The notes below the pieces were generated by a model. The model was not told where the DNA came from, made no database searches, and saw nothing but the letters and a program-made list of their open reading frames with translations. Below, piece after piece: positions 1 to 11,500 of a stretch of DNA of 64,000 nt. Both the position numbers and the translations under genes were made by a program. The stretch comes from CAZSDU01 sp964605775. Its GTDB lineage: Bacteria; Bacteroidota; Bacteroidia; Bacteroidales; FEN-979. The number at the start of each line of letters is the position of its first letter. Within the stretch, counting starts at the first letter, position 1. The stretch covers positions 248,001 to 312,000 of the forward strand of contig CAZSDU010000001.1 in the NCBI GenBank assembly GCA_964605775.1, read 5' to 3'.

Positions 1-2365
1 TTTCCGCTTTTTTTAAGGAACGGATATCCACCGCAGGAGTGGAAACCCCGGCAAAAGAAAACCGTTTCCCGAGAAATCCCGGATGGGAACTTACCTCAAA
101 GGCCCTGAGGGGCTGATTCAATCTCCGTGCCTGCCATTCCGACAAACCCGCCCTCCAATCACCTTTATGTCCGTAAATGCCATACGTGAACTCATGCCGA
201 CCCCAGTCCTGAGTGGACTGGTCGTGGTAAAAATTGGAAGTGGGGGTATAGAGTAAAGTAAGTCTGAGGGTATTATCCTTGGGTTTATCGGATCCAAACT
301 TACTATCTTCCAGGATGCTTACTCCATAATTTCCGGATTTGTCTGTCAGGTCGAACCATTCACGGGAAGGAACTTCATACTTCTTTTCATTATTATTGTT
401 TCTTTCTATGGTTCCAAGTCCAAGGTTGTAAGTAGCGATGGTATTGGATACACTGAGTGGAAAAGAGGCTTTCAGGCTCACGCCTTCTGATTGCCAATCA
501 ACGATATTCCGGATGGTGATCCTTTCTATACCCGGAGAGAGCGAAATGAATTGAGTAAAAACCGAATTCCGGGCAGTTCTGCTGATTTTCAAACAATTTC
601 TCACCGGACCATTTTCTTCCAGAATGACTTTTACCTGATCCTGAACAAAATCAAACGGAGGTTTCTGGCGGTCGTTCCAGTCCATATTCCAGGCTGGCCA
701 GTAAGCCGGATGTTCTTTCAGGAATTCAAGTCTGGCGGGGGATGAAAGGATCTCTTTCCCGGCATTTTTATCGAGAATGCTGGCCATATCTCCCTTGTCA
801 TTAATCGTGATTTTATAAAACTCATTTTCCAGGAACCTGGACCCGGATGAAAGACTTGTCGGGTTGTTAAGGGGTTTTTCAGAAGACAACACCTGGTAAC
901 ATGCCAAACCCAGGGAGGGCATATCGGCAAGTAAGATGATTCTGACGGAGTATTTTTTTCGGTTGAGTATCTGTACCGGGATTTCCTTATGAGCAGGATC
1001 CATTAGTTTGATGTTTTCAGGAACCCCATCCGGATATCTGATTTCAGCCTCAACCAGATCTTTGCGGGCAATGGCAAGGGGATTATAAACCAGGATACAC
1101 TTCCCGTCAGTACGGGTATCCATGGCACGGGAAACAGCTCCAACTGAATTTTCGATGGAGGCAGCAAATTGATTCATGGCGAGGATTTCATCATTCCAGG
1201 AATACTCGTAAGCCTTGGGGATACTGGTTCCGGGAAGGATATCATGCATCTGGCTACCCAGTACCAGCCACCATGCCTGATTCAGCCGTGATTGAGGATA
1301 TTCCAGCGCCCCCAGCCAATCGGCCATCACTGCCAGGGGTTCAGCGGCCATGGCCAGTTGTTCGTTTTTCCGGTTCCAGCGTTTCATATAAGCTTGAGAA
1401 GTCAAAGAGCCTGCCGAATGTTCGGTGAGCAAGAGATCACCGGTAAAGGACGGAAGCCAGGCTTTCTGTTCAATAGTCAGGTCACGGAACAGCTGGTCTG
1501 ATGAACTAAGGTAAACCTGGATTTTGCTATCCGGGCGCGCTATACTTTCTATGGCATTCTTGATATCCTGCTCCCTGACTGCCCCTCCCTGGTCGCCAAC
1601 TCCATAATAACGATAGTCTGCAAAAATTTTATACTTTCTGCCATTTTCCATCACCCGGTCAACCCAGTACCTGACCGTATCCAGGCGGGGTTCAATTTTA
1701 CCCGTATAATCTGTGGCATTTAACGCTGCCACAATGCTTTTTCCATCGGGACCCACCCATTTCCCCACATTGAATGGGATTCCGACAGCAGATCCCCATC
1801 CAAGTTTCTGGGTAGAAAAGCCCATGAGACCTGCATGGGAAAGAACAGAAGGCAGGTGAGCCTGAAAACCAAAACAGTCGGGAAGTAAAAAGTCAACACT
1901 TTCCTTGCCAAATTCAGCCCTGAAATATGCATTCCCATATAGAACCTGGCGTATGATCGATTCGGGAGATGGGATGTTGGCGTCACATTCATCCACAGAG
2001 GAACCCCCAATATACCAGCGTCCCTGGTTGATATATTTTTTCAGCTTTTCAAATTTTGCCGGATAGTATTCCTTCATCATTTTATAACGACGGGCGCCTG
2101 AAAACGTAAACACATACGGTTTATATTTTTCGAAAAGGGCAAAATTTTCATCCAGGGTGTTCTTGAGAAAAACATTAACAGTTTCCACATAATCCCACCG
2201 CCACTGGGTATCGAGATGGGCATAACCCACGGTATATAAAACCGGTCTGACCGTCAAATCGTACTTTGGGTTGTTTTTCTGACTGTTTCCCTCTTGGGCA
2301 TAAAGCGAGGCTTCTGCCATGGAAAGAGAGCATAAAAATACGATATACGCAATGAGTCGTTTCAT
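1..2365 (-). CDS. Exported alpha-mannosidase, glycoside hydrolase family 38 (3' end beyond window)
   Basis: I translated the complement by hand. The frame stays open from the ATG at 2365 to the left edge, giving about 788 codons with no stop. Residues 1-24 form a signal peptide ending in LYAQ. AHLDTQWRWDY at residues 49-59 is the GH38 zinc-binding HxD motif (H50, D52). DCFGFQAH at 163-170 carries the likely catalytic nucleophile D163. A QMHDILPGTS segment further on is typical of the three-helix middle domain. The family hydrolyses alpha-mannosidic bonds, for example in N-glycan or mannan fragments. The export signal implies action in the periplasm or at the surface. The C-terminal beta domain is incomplete, so a type IX sorting domain cannot be judged. 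The gene is divergent from the thioredoxin operon at 2458. Confidence 0.9.
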   Translation of the reverse strand, partial: MKRLIAYIVFLCSLSMAEASLYAQEGNSQKNNPKYDLTVRPVLYTVGYAHLDTQWRWDYVETVNVFLKNTLDENFALFEKYKPYVFTFSGARRYKMMKEYYPAKFEKLKKYINQGRWYIGGSSVDECDANIPSPESIIRQVLYGNAYFRAEFGKESVDFLLPDCFGFQAHLPSVLSHAGLMGFSTQKLGWGSAVGIPFNVGKWVGPDGKSIVAALNATDYTGKIEPRLDTVRYWVDRVMENGRKYKIFADYRYYGVGDQGGAVREQDIKNAIESIARPDSKIQVYLSSSDQLFRDLTIEQKAWLPSFTGDLLLTEHSAGSLTSQAYMKRWNRKNEQLAMAAEPLAVMADWLGALEYPQSRLNQAWWLVLGSQMHDILPGTSIPKAYEYSWNDEILAMNQFAASIENSVGAVSRAMDTRTDGKCILVYNPLAIARKDLVEAEIRYPDGVPENIKLMDPAHKEIPVQILNRKKYSVRIILLADMPSLGLACYQVLSSEKPLNNPTSLSSGSRFLENEFYKITINDKGDMASILDKNAGKEILSSPARLEFLKEHPAYWPAWNMDWNDRQKPPFDFVQDQVKVILEENGPVRNCLKISRTARNSVFTQFISLSPGIERITIRNIVDWQSEGVSLKASFPLSVSNTIATYNLGLGTIERNNNNEKKYEVPSREWFDLTDKSGNYGVSILEDSKFGSDKPKDNTLRLTLLYTPTSNFYHDQSTQDWGRHEFTYGIYGHKGDWRAGLSEWQARRLNQPLRAFEVSSHPGFLGKRFSFAGVSTPAVDIRSLKKAE

Positions 2366-2421
2366 TATCCAAAGGATTTAAAGAGTAAAAATAGGGAATA
2401 ATTCTATTCTGAAAAAAACCT

Positions 2422-2429
2422 TACTTTTG
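2422..2429 (+). promoter_or_regulatory. -7 box TACTTTTG for the thioredoxin lipoprotein operon
   Basis: Exact match to the Bacteroidota -7 consensus TAnnTTTG in the 92-bp divergent gap. No clear TTG lies about 20 bp upstream. Confidence 0.5.
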
Positions 2430-2440
2430 TCTTATCAACC

Positions 2441-2458
2441 ATGAAAAAGATCAGCTGA
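2441..2458 (+). other. Candidate 5-codon leader ORF (MKKIS) overlapping the next start codon
   Basis: ATG AAA AAG ATC AGC TGA is the first ATG after the -7 box at 2422-2429. Its stop overlaps the next start codon as TGATG (2456-2460). This arrangement can couple translation by re-initiation. It may also be a chance ATG. Confidence 0.3.
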
Positions 2459-3558
2459 TGAAAAATTCATTTTTTATTTTTCTTATTGGTATCATCTTTG
2501 CAGCCTGTGGAGAGACCAAAGATCATTTTACCATCAAGGGGAATGTACAGGGAATAGATACCGGCATCATCATCCTGCAAAAGCTTGAAGATGGAAATTG
2601 GGTGAAACTGGATTCTGTCACACTTGATCAAGGAAATTTTATGTTTAAAGGAAAAATCGGATTTCCTGAAATTTTTTATCTGAACATGTCTTCCCGGCAA
2701 ATATTCTTGCCGGTTTTCCTGGAAAATGCCCTGATTGAAATAAAAATCATTCCTGACGACCCTGAGAAAACCATGATTAAGGGTTCTGCTACCCAGGACA
2801 TCTACCAGCAGTACCTCGACCAGACCAGGGATCTCAACACGAGAATGGAATCGGTTTATAAGGAATGGAAAATGGCCAAGGCAACCAAAGACAGTTTGAA
2901 AATGAAAATAACTGATTCAATCTCGACCGAACTGGATAAGGAAATGAAAAAGAATCTGGTTACATTCGCCAAATCGAATTCTCGGTCAGTGGTTTCTCCT
3001 TTCCTGGTGATGCGCCATTCCTGGCAATTCGAACTTCCTGAATTGGAGGAGATAATGGCCACTTTCGACACCAGTCTCAGGGCTTCGACTTATATTCAAA
3101 CCCTGAATAAACGTATTGAAGTGTTAAAAACCGTAGCCATCGGCCAGCTTGCTCCTGACTTTACCATGCTTGACAGCCTCGGGCATCCGGTTTCACTTTC
3201 TTCATTGAAAGGAAATATTCTGTTGGTTGATTTTTGGGCAAGCTGGTGCGGTCCCTGCAGGGCAGAAAATCCAAATGTGGTCAAAGCTTACCAGACTTAT
3301 CATAAAAAGGGATTTGATATCCTCGGCGTGTCTTTCGATAAAGACCGGAATAAATGGGTCAACGCTACGAAAGAGGACAAGCTCTGCTGGACCCATGTTT
3401 CCGACCTTAAAGGCTGGGGAAATGCCGCAGGGAAGCTTTATGCCATCAACTCCATTCCGGCTAACGTATTGCTGGACAAAGACCAGCGGATCATAGGACG
3501 CAATCTCAGGGGAGAGGAACTGATGAAAAAACTTCAAGAAATTTTCATGAAAAAATAA
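2458..3558 (+). CDS. Thiol:disulfide oxidoreductase lipoprotein, TlpA/ResA type with DUF4369-like N-terminus
   Basis: The 366-residue protein begins with a lipoprotein signal whose lipobox FAAC puts the lipidated cysteine at residue 17. Residues of about 24-120 resemble the Bacteroidota DUF4369 beta domain (TIKGNVQG, then GNFMFKGKI). A helical linker runs to about residue 225. A C-terminal AhpC/TSA-thioredoxin domain follows (APDF, FWASWCGPC) with redox cysteines C264 and C267. The family reduces or isomerises periplasmic disulfides, including in cytochrome c maturation. Membrane anchoring in the periplasm is expected. The next gene starts 2 bases after the stop and encodes a related protein, so the two form an operon. 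The substrate is unknown. Confidence 0.85.
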   Translation: MKNSFFIFLIGIIFAACGETKDHFTIKGNVQGIDTGIIILQKLEDGNWVKLDSVTLDQGNFMFKGKIGFPEIFYLNMSSRQIFLPVFLENALIEIKIIPDDPEKTMIKGSATQDIYQQYLDQTRDLNTRMESVYKEWKMAKATKDSLKMKITDSISTELDKEMKKNLVTFAKSNSRSVVSPFLVMRHSWQFELPELEEIMATFDTSLRASTYIQTLNKRIEVLKTVAIGQLAPDFTMLDSLGHPVSLSSLKGNILLVDFWASWCGPCRAENPNVVKAYQTYHKKGFDILGVSFDKDRNKWVNATKEDKLCWTHVSDLKGWGNAAGKLYAINSIPANVLLDKDQRIIGRNLRGEELMKKLQEIFMKK

Positions 3559-3560
3559 AC

Positions 3561-4931
3561 ATGAAAAAAATTGCAATTTTACTTTTGATACTGCTTCCCG
3601 GTGTTCTATCGGCACAGAACAATATCAGCGGATGGATTTCCGGATTAGCCCATAAACGGGTTTTCCTCTTCAGTCATTACGGCGAAAAGATCAAGCCCGT
3701 AGATTCTACTTACTCCGATACCCTCGGACATTTTACTTTTTCAATGGGAAAAAGTTGCCTTCCAGGCATGTACCGGATTCAATGGGGAACAGACGGGCTG
3801 CTTGACCTGATCTGGAATCATGAAGACATCAGCTTCACCACATCATTTCTTTCTCCCTCTGATAGTTTGCAGATAACGGCTTCACTGGAAAACAAAATTT
3901 ACTACGATTATTCGCGAGCCGACCGCATCACCCAGTCAAAACTTGAACTCCTCATGCCCCTGGTGGATTATTACCCGGTCAAAGATTCATTTTATCATCT
4001 GGCCGCCACGGAAATGGAACACATACAGCAAGCACAGCAGGCCACCCTTGATTCCCTCGGGAAAATGTATCCCAATACCTTAGCTATCAGAATTTTTAAG
4101 GCCTATCAAACCCCTTTTATTTCCTCCGGAATGAGCAAAGAAGAAAGACTTGGTTTCCTGAGGCAACATTACTTCGACAAAGTGGATTTTACCGATACCA
4201 GTCTGCTGCGAACCACGGTGTTTCCAAACAAAGCCATTTCGTATCTTTCCCTTTACAGCAATAACCGGTTGTCGCAGAAACAACTGGAAATGGAGTTCAT
4301 CAAAGCCGTGACCATCATGCTCAGCGCCACGTCGGTCAATGCGGAAGTCTATAAATTCTTCCTGGATTACCTGGTCGGTGGTTTCGATAAATACCATTTC
4401 GATGAAGTCATCACATACATTGCGGAGAATTTCCAGGATCCTTACTCCTGTGAGGATCAGAAACGGAAAAGTTCCCTCCAGAAAAAATTGGAAAATTTTA
4501 AGAAAATAGCCATCGGGAAACAGGCTCCGGAGTTCAGCCTTCCGGATACGAAAGGGAATCAGATCCCGCTTTCCGCCCTACCCGATGAATACACCTTACT
4601 TGTTTTTTATTCCATTGATTGCCAGCATTGCCGGGACATGATGCCACGGCTTAAAACCCTTTATGATAATCAAAAACCCGGAAAGTTTGAAGTCCTGGCC
4701 ATATCGTTGGATACCAATCGGACAGCCTGGCTGGACTTTATTCAAACTGGGAAATTTAACTGGATCAATATCAGCGACCTGATGGGTTTCTCAGGTCCCG
4801 TTGCGGACCTATACAACATTTATGCCACACCCAGTATTTTTTTGCTTGACCGTAGTAAAAAGATCATTGCCAAGCCCATCAGTTTCCGTGACCTTGATCA
4901 GGCACTAAGGGAAAACAAGCTAATTCACTGA
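3561..4931 (+). CDS. Exported thioredoxin-like protein with CQHC active site
   Basis: The 456-residue protein has a signal peptide (MKKIAILLLILLPGVLSAQ), so it is periplasmic and not a lipoprotein. A long N-terminal region of about 320 residues begins with a DUF4369/DUF5106-like beta section. The C-terminal thioredoxin domain contains IGKQAPEFSLPD and a CQHC motif at residues 354-357, in place of the usual CGPC. The changed dipeptide between the cysteines should shift the redox potential. It lies 2 bp after the TlpA-like lipoprotein, suggesting joint work on exported proteins. Fold assignment is secure, substrate is not. Confidence 0.8.
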   Translation: MKKIAILLLILLPGVLSAQNNISGWISGLAHKRVFLFSHYGEKIKPVDSTYSDTLGHFTFSMGKSCLPGMYRIQWGTDGLLDLIWNHEDISFTTSFLSPSDSLQITASLENKIYYDYSRADRITQSKLELLMPLVDYYPVKDSFYHLAATEMEHIQQAQQATLDSLGKMYPNTLAIRIFKAYQTPFISSGMSKEERLGFLRQHYFDKVDFTDTSLLRTTVFPNKAISYLSLYSNNRLSQKQLEMEFIKAVTIMLSATSVNAEVYKFFLDYLVGGFDKYHFDEVITYIAENFQDPYSCEDQKRKSSLQKKLENFKKIAIGKQAPEFSLPDTKGNQIPLSALPDEYTLLVFYSIDCQHCRDMMPRLKTLYDNQKPGKFEVLAISLDTNRTAWLDFIQTGKFNWINISDLMGFSGPVADLYNIYATPSIFLLDRSKKIIAKPISFRDLDQALRENKLIH

Positions 4932-4945
4932 TTTCTCTTTTTTTT

Positions 4946-4953
4946 TAACTTTG
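4946..4953 (+). promoter_or_regulatory. -7 box TAACTTTG for ruvA-sprA
   Basis: Exact TAnnTTTG match, 22 bases before the ruvA ATG. An AGGAGA sequence at 4965-4970 is a plausible ribosome binding site, unusual for this phylum. Confidence 0.55.
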
Positions 4954-4975
4954 CACTTTTTTTCAGGAGAATATT

Positions 4976-5557
4976 ATGTATGATTTCATTCAAGGAAAAC
5001 TTGTAGAGAAGAATCCGGCATTTGCCGTGATTGAAACCGGCGGGATTGGTTACCTGTTGAACATTTCCATTCACACTTATGCCCAACTGAAAGAAGAAGC
5101 ATGCAAGCTTTTTGTCCACCTGGTGGTCAGGGAAGACGACATGCAATTGTTTGGTTTCGCCGGACAGGAAGAACGTGAATTGTTCCGGCAATTGATCAGT
5201 GTTTCAGGTGTCGGGGTCAATACGGCAAGAATCATACTCTCCTCATTGTCACCCCAGGAAGTATATGAAGCCATTGCCAGAGGCGATGCGGCCGTGCTGC
5301 AACGGGTCAAGGGAATCGGCGGGAAGACTGCCCAGCGGATCATCATCGACCTTAAAGACAAGGTGTCAAAAGGTACTGTTTCCCATGAAAATTTGGGCTT
5401 CCCGCACAATACAAGACAGGATGAAGCGTTATCAGGATTGATCATTCTGGGCTTCCCGAAGATGATTGCTGAAAAAGCATTGAACAAAGTCATCGTCAGG
5501 GAAGGATCAGGTTTAACGGTGGAAGAACTGATCAAGCATGCATTAAAAATTTTGTGA
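4976..5557 (+). CDS. ruvA: Holliday junction branch migration protein RuvA
   Basis: The 193-residue length is normal for RuvA. The N-terminal OB-fold begins MYDFIQGKL and continues EDDMQLFGFAGQEERELF. The helix-hairpin-helix region contains LISVSGVGVNTARIILS and RVKGIGGKTAQRIIIDLKDK. The C-terminal RuvB-binding domain is short (LGFPKMIAEKAL). RuvA binds four-way junctions and loads RuvB, whose gene lies at 37743. The stop overlaps the GTG start of sprA by 4 bases, so the two are translationally coupled. Confidence 0.96.
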   Translation: MYDFIQGKLVEKNPAFAVIETGGIGYLLNISIHTYAQLKEEACKLFVHLVVREDDMQLFGFAGQEERELFRQLISVSGVGVNTARIILSSLSPQEVYEAIARGDAAVLQRVKGIGGKTAQRIIIDLKDKVSKGTVSHENLGFPHNTRQDEALSGLIILGFPKMIAEKALNKVIVREGSGLTVEELIKHALKIL

Positions 5558-8500
5558 AGAAACTGTTTTCAGTGAGGAAATTTACTGCGTTTGTATCCTG
5601 TCATTTCATTTGCCTGGTCCTCCTATTTGTCCTGCATATTTCCTGGACATTCGGGGGAGTTACCGGCAATTACCGGCATGATTCGCCTTTCTCTCCTCCT
5701 CCCGATACCCTCAGGGGAGACACCGTACGTCTGCGGTATCCGTTTACCGAAGAAGATGTTTTTCCGGGTTCAGGCCAGGAGAACAGAATTTATTTGAAAA
5801 ACCCTTCCAATCTTAACACCACGGTTGAATATGATCCCGTGACCCGTCAATACTATTATACCTATAAAATCGGGGATATTACTTACCGCCTTCCGACCAC
5901 CCTGACCTATGAAGAATATCAGGACATGGACTTGCAAACCATGATCAGCAATTACTGGAAGGAGAGAGCGGAAGTGGCCAGCATGGACAATGCAAGAGGC
6001 CTCATCCCCAAAATCGTGATTCCGGGTAAGGTGTTTGAGACCATCTTCGGTAACAACACGATAGATATCCGACCTCAGGGATCAGCTGAGATCAATTTCG
6101 GCATCATCTCCAACCGCAGGGATGATCCGATGCTGAATACAAGACAGCGCCGCCAAACCAATTTCGATTTTGATGAAAAGATCCAGATGAATGTGATCGC
6201 CAAGATCGGAGATAAAATAGAATTCAAGGTTAACTATAACACGGAAGCCACTTTTGATTTCGAAAATAAACTTAAACTGAAATATGAAGGCAAGGAAGAT
6301 GATATTATCCAATTGATAGAAGCCGGCGATGTCAACCTTCCCCTTTCCTCGACCCTCATCCGTGGTACCGAAAGTTTGTTCGGCATTAAAACCAAGCTGA
6401 GATTTGGACGGACAACGGTGACGGCCATATATTCCCAGCAGAAAAGTGAAACGAAGAACATCACGGTACAGGGTAATGCACAGACCACCCGTTTCAAGAT
6501 CCGGGCGGATGAATACGAGGAAAACAAACATTTTTTCATTTCTCAATATTTTCGTGAACATTACAAGGAATCCCTTCAGAAATTACCCATCATTAATTCC
6601 AGTGTGAATATTCTTAAGGTGGAAGTCTGGGTAACCAATATCGGCGCGGCGATCACCGAGAACAGAAACATCGTGGCGTTTATGGATCTGGGGGAAAACT
6701 CCCCTTATAATACCCGGCTTTTTACTGGTTATCCGGGCAGGTCCCTGCCCAACAATAGTTCCAACAACCTTTTTCAGGTTATCATGCCCAATCCGGCCGA
6801 TACGGCCAAAGTCAGAAATATCAATAAAGTTACCGACTACTTAAAAGGACCTCCCTTCTTTTTGGTTTCCGGAATGGATTTCGAAAAAATTGAAAGCGCC
6901 CGCAAACTTTTGCCTTCTGAGTATAGCTATAACCCGAAACTGGGGTTTATTTCCTTAAATACGGGATTGAATTCCGATCAGACCCTTGCCATCGCATATC
7001 AATACCAGATGGTCGGCGACACGGTAATCTATCAGGTGGGAGAATTTTCCGACCAGGGAATCAACTCCCCCCAGGGTTTAATTGTTAAACTCCTGAAATC
7101 CACTTCGCTGAATACAAAAATTCCGACCTGGAAGCTGATGATGAAAAATGTTTATCCGCTGGGAGCGTATCAGCTTCAGTCGAACGATTTTACTTTGAAT
7201 ATCCTCTATTCCGGAAACGCGAATGGAGTCCCCACCGCCTATCTCACTGAAGGAAGGATTAAAGGGATTCCCCTGCTGAGGGTACTCAGCCTCGACAACC
7301 TTAACCAGCAGTTCAATCCACCCCCTGACGGGATGTTCGATTTCATTGATAATGCAGCCACTCTGGGAGGGACCATTCAGTCTTCCAACGGACGTGTCTT
7401 TTTTCCGGTGCTTGAACCTTTCGGGCAGGACTTAAGGGACTCCATTCAGGATCCCGAACTGGCAGATAAATATTGCTTCGATTCCCTTTATACCATGACC
7501 AAGACTATGGCCAGGCAATATCCGGATAAAAACAAATTCCTGTTGGAAGGATTTTATAAAGCATCAGCGGGGGCTGAAATATCCCTGAATGCCCTCAATG
7601 TTCCTGCCGGATCGGTTCATGTTACTGCCGGTGGAGTGGAGTTACAGGAAAATGTTCATTATACGGTTGATTATACCCTGGGCAGGGTCAGAATTATCAA
7701 TGAAGGGATTTTAAACTCGGGAACCCCGATTAACATCTCGCTTGAAAGTAATGAGATGTTTAACATCCAGACCAAACGGCTGATGGGCGCCCATATTGAT
7801 TATAAGATCAACAAGGATTTCAACATCGGGGCCACGGTATTGAATTTAAACGAAAGACCCTTGACCCAGAAAGTCAATTACGGGGATGAACCCATGTCAA
7901 ACACCATATGGGGGATGACCCTTTCCTACCGCACCCAATCCCGCTTGCTGACCCGCTGGATCGACGCCCTCCCCTTGATCAGCACCAAAGCCGTATCCAA
8001 TATCGCGGTGGACGCTGAATTTGCTCATTTTATTCCCGGTCATTCCAAAGCTATCGGTAAGACAGGAACGACCTATATCGACGATTTTGAAGGGGCAAAA
8101 TCAACCATAGATCTTAAAAATATCGGAACCTGGTTCATGGCCAGTACGCCTCAGGGACAGAATACTTATGGTTTATTCCCGGAAGGTGCTGCCGGAACCG
8201 GACTATCATATGGTTATAACCGGGCCAAACTGGCCTGGTATATCATCGATCCTTTATTTTACGATAAGAACACCAGCCTGGTGCCCCCCAATGTTACTCC
8301 CAGAGAGCTTTCTAATCAATATGTCCGTCAGATCTGGGAAACTGAGGTTTTCCCCAATAAACAACCCCTCAATGGGGTCCCTGTAAATCTCGCTGTTCTT
8401 AACATGGCTTATTATCCCTCAGAACGGGGACCCTATAACTATGATGTCACCCCCTCCAATTTTTCACGCGGACTCAATGAAGACGGAACCCTTGCGCATC

Positions 8501-11500
8501 CGGAGACACGATGGGGCGGAATCATGCGTAAGATTGAAACCACTGATTTTGACGCCACGAATATTCAGTATCTCGAATTCTGGATGATGGATCCTTTCGT
8601 TTATGATTCCACCAATTCCGGGGAATTATATTTCAACCTCGGAGATATTTCTGAGGACATTCTCAGGGACGGGAGGAAGAGTTACGAAAACGGACTACCG
8701 ACTTCCGCCTTGGTCACCAATGTGGATACAACCATATGGGGTCGTGTTCCCACGCTTCAGGCCCTGGTGGATGCCTTTGATAATGATCCGGCATCCCGGC
8801 CCTATCAGGATGTTGGTTATGACGGCTTAAGAAATGTGGATGAATTGTCGTTTTTCGACACTACCTATGTGAATAAAATCCGAAATGCTTTCGGAGAGGG
8901 ATCAGTCGCTTATCAAAATGCCTCCAAAGACCCTTCATCTGATGATTTTCATTATTTCCGGGGAACAGATTATGATAATGCACCTGAATTCAGCAGTGTG
9001 CTGGAAAGATATAAAAAATACAACGGACCTGAAGGAAATTCACCCTCTTCAGAGCAATCGCCTGAAACTTATCAGACCATAGCCACAACTTTACCGAATA
9101 TTGAAGACATTAACAAGGACAACACCCTGAGTGAAACAGAACGTTATTACCAATATGTGGTTCAGCTCAACCGTGATCAGATGAAACCTGGTATGAATTA
9201 TATCACTAATGTTTACAGGGCTTCTGATATTCCTCTGGCAGATGGCACACGCGGGGCAGTAAACTGGTACCAGTTTAAAATACCCATCCGTACACCGGAT
9301 AAGGTAGTGGGAAGCATCAACGATTTTACGTCTATCCGTTTCATGCGGATGTTTTTCAAAAACTTCGAACGTCCCATTGTATGTCGTTTCGCTACCCTGG
9401 AGCTAACCCGAGGAGAATGGAGAAAATACAATTACAGCCTGCTCACCCCAGGTGAATATATTCCTGACGATTATCAAAACCAGACTTCCTTCGACATGGC
9501 TACGGTAAGTATTGAGGAAAACGGAAGCAAAGAGCCCATTCCTTATGTCATGCCTCCGGGGATACAACGGGAAACCAACTGGGGTTCGATCAATATGCAG
9601 CAATTGAATGAGCAATCCATGGTACTTAAGACCTGCAACCTGGTGGATGGGGATGCACGCGCCACCTATAAAACCACTGAATTTGACTTTCGTCAATTCA
9701 AACGGCTGAAGATGTTTGTCCATGCTGAACAATCCTTGCGAAGCCAGAATCTGAAATATGGAGATCTGACGATTTTCATGCGCATAGGATCTGATTTCAC
9801 GGAAAATTTTTATGAATATGAAATTCCCTTATCCTTTACTCCCTGGGGGACCAAATCGGATAACCCGGAAGCCATCTGGCCGGAATCCAATGCCTTTGAT
9901 ATCTCCCTCGATCGTCTTGTTGAGGTAAAATACAACCGTTATGTGGCCATGCGTCAGCCAGGATCCACGCTTTCTGAATCCATGCCTTACGCGGAATATG
10001 ACGGCAAAAACCGGATTACCGTCGTTGGATCCCCGACCATCAGCGATGTCAAGGCCATCATGATCGGAATACGAAACCCCAAGAAAAGCGCCCAGAGTCA
10101 GGATGATGACGGGCAGTCAAAATGTGCCGAAATCTGGGTTGATGAACTGAGGCTTTCTGATTTTAACAAACAGGGGGGGTGGGCTGCGACAGCAAGGATT
10201 GCGGCTGATCTGGCCGACCTCGGCCGGATTCAGTTGTCGGGAAGCTACTATAGCGCGGGTTTCGGAACCCTTGAACAAAAACAAACCCAACGGTTGATGG
10301 AGTCTGTCACGAATGTAGGCGTGGATCTTGATCTTGAATTGGGAAAATTCTTCCCTGAAAAAGCAGGAGTTAAAATTCCCGTACATTTCGATTATTCACT
10401 GGTCAAAAACACTCCGAAATATGATCCCTTGAATCCCGATATCTACCTGAGTGATGTATTGGATTCATATGACACCAAAGCCCAGCGCGATTCCATCAAG
10501 GGGATCACGGAATCCTACACCCAGCGAAAAAATTTCAACCTGATGAATGTCAGGAAAGAAAGAACCAGTGATAAAAAACCGCAGATATACGACATTGAGA
10601 ATTTTAACATCAGTTACTCCTATTCTGAAATTTTCCACCGTGATGTGGATGTGGAATATGACCTTCAGAAACGCTATACCGGTGCTCTTGGTTATAATTT
10701 TACCGTAAAACCCAAGAACGTCACTCCTTTTGCAAAATCAAAATTCCTTTCTAAATCCAAGGCTTTTGCCCTGATCAAAGATTTCAACTTCTATTACCTG
10801 CCACGGGCTTTTACCTTCCGTACAAACATGAACCGGGAATTCAACCAGAGGAAATTCCGGAATAAAAGTACAGGTATTGTTCCCATGGAGACTTTTTATT
10901 TTAAACGCTGGGATTGGTCGCGATTATACGATCTCAAATATGATTTTTCAAAGTCTCTGAAGGTCAGTTTAAATGCCAATGCCAATGCCTTTATTAACGA
11001 GCCCCCGGGACAAATCGACCGTTCTAACCGAAGCCAGGTCTGGGATGAGATTTTTTCTTTCGGAACCATGTCAAACTATACCCAGCAATTTAACGTCACC
11101 TGGGATATCCCCGTGGCAAAAATCCCCATGCTTGATTTTATCACCCTCACTGCAGGTTACCAGGCCAACTTCAGGTGGAATGCCAGCCCTATCTCCATTC
11201 AATCACAGTTCGCCAATACCATTGAAAATTCGAGCAATAAAGTACTCAACGGGGGATTGAATCTGGTTACCCTTTATAATAAAGTGCCCTACCTGAAGAA
11301 GATCAACACCAGTAGTCAGGCTGCCAATATCAGGGGAAACCAACCTTCTTCACCAAAAAACACGCCTCAGGTCAAGGATCCGAAAAACAAACAGGACAGC
11401 CTGAAAGATAAAAAACCGAAAATCAATATCGGTAAGATTTTATTGGATGGAACCTTGCGTTTTTTAATGGGTATAAGAACGGCAAAATTTTCGTATACCC

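Noticed and set aside
6082..6561. Two minus-strand frames within sprA
   Set aside because: Both lie inside the conserved sprA reading frame and lack promoters or family features.
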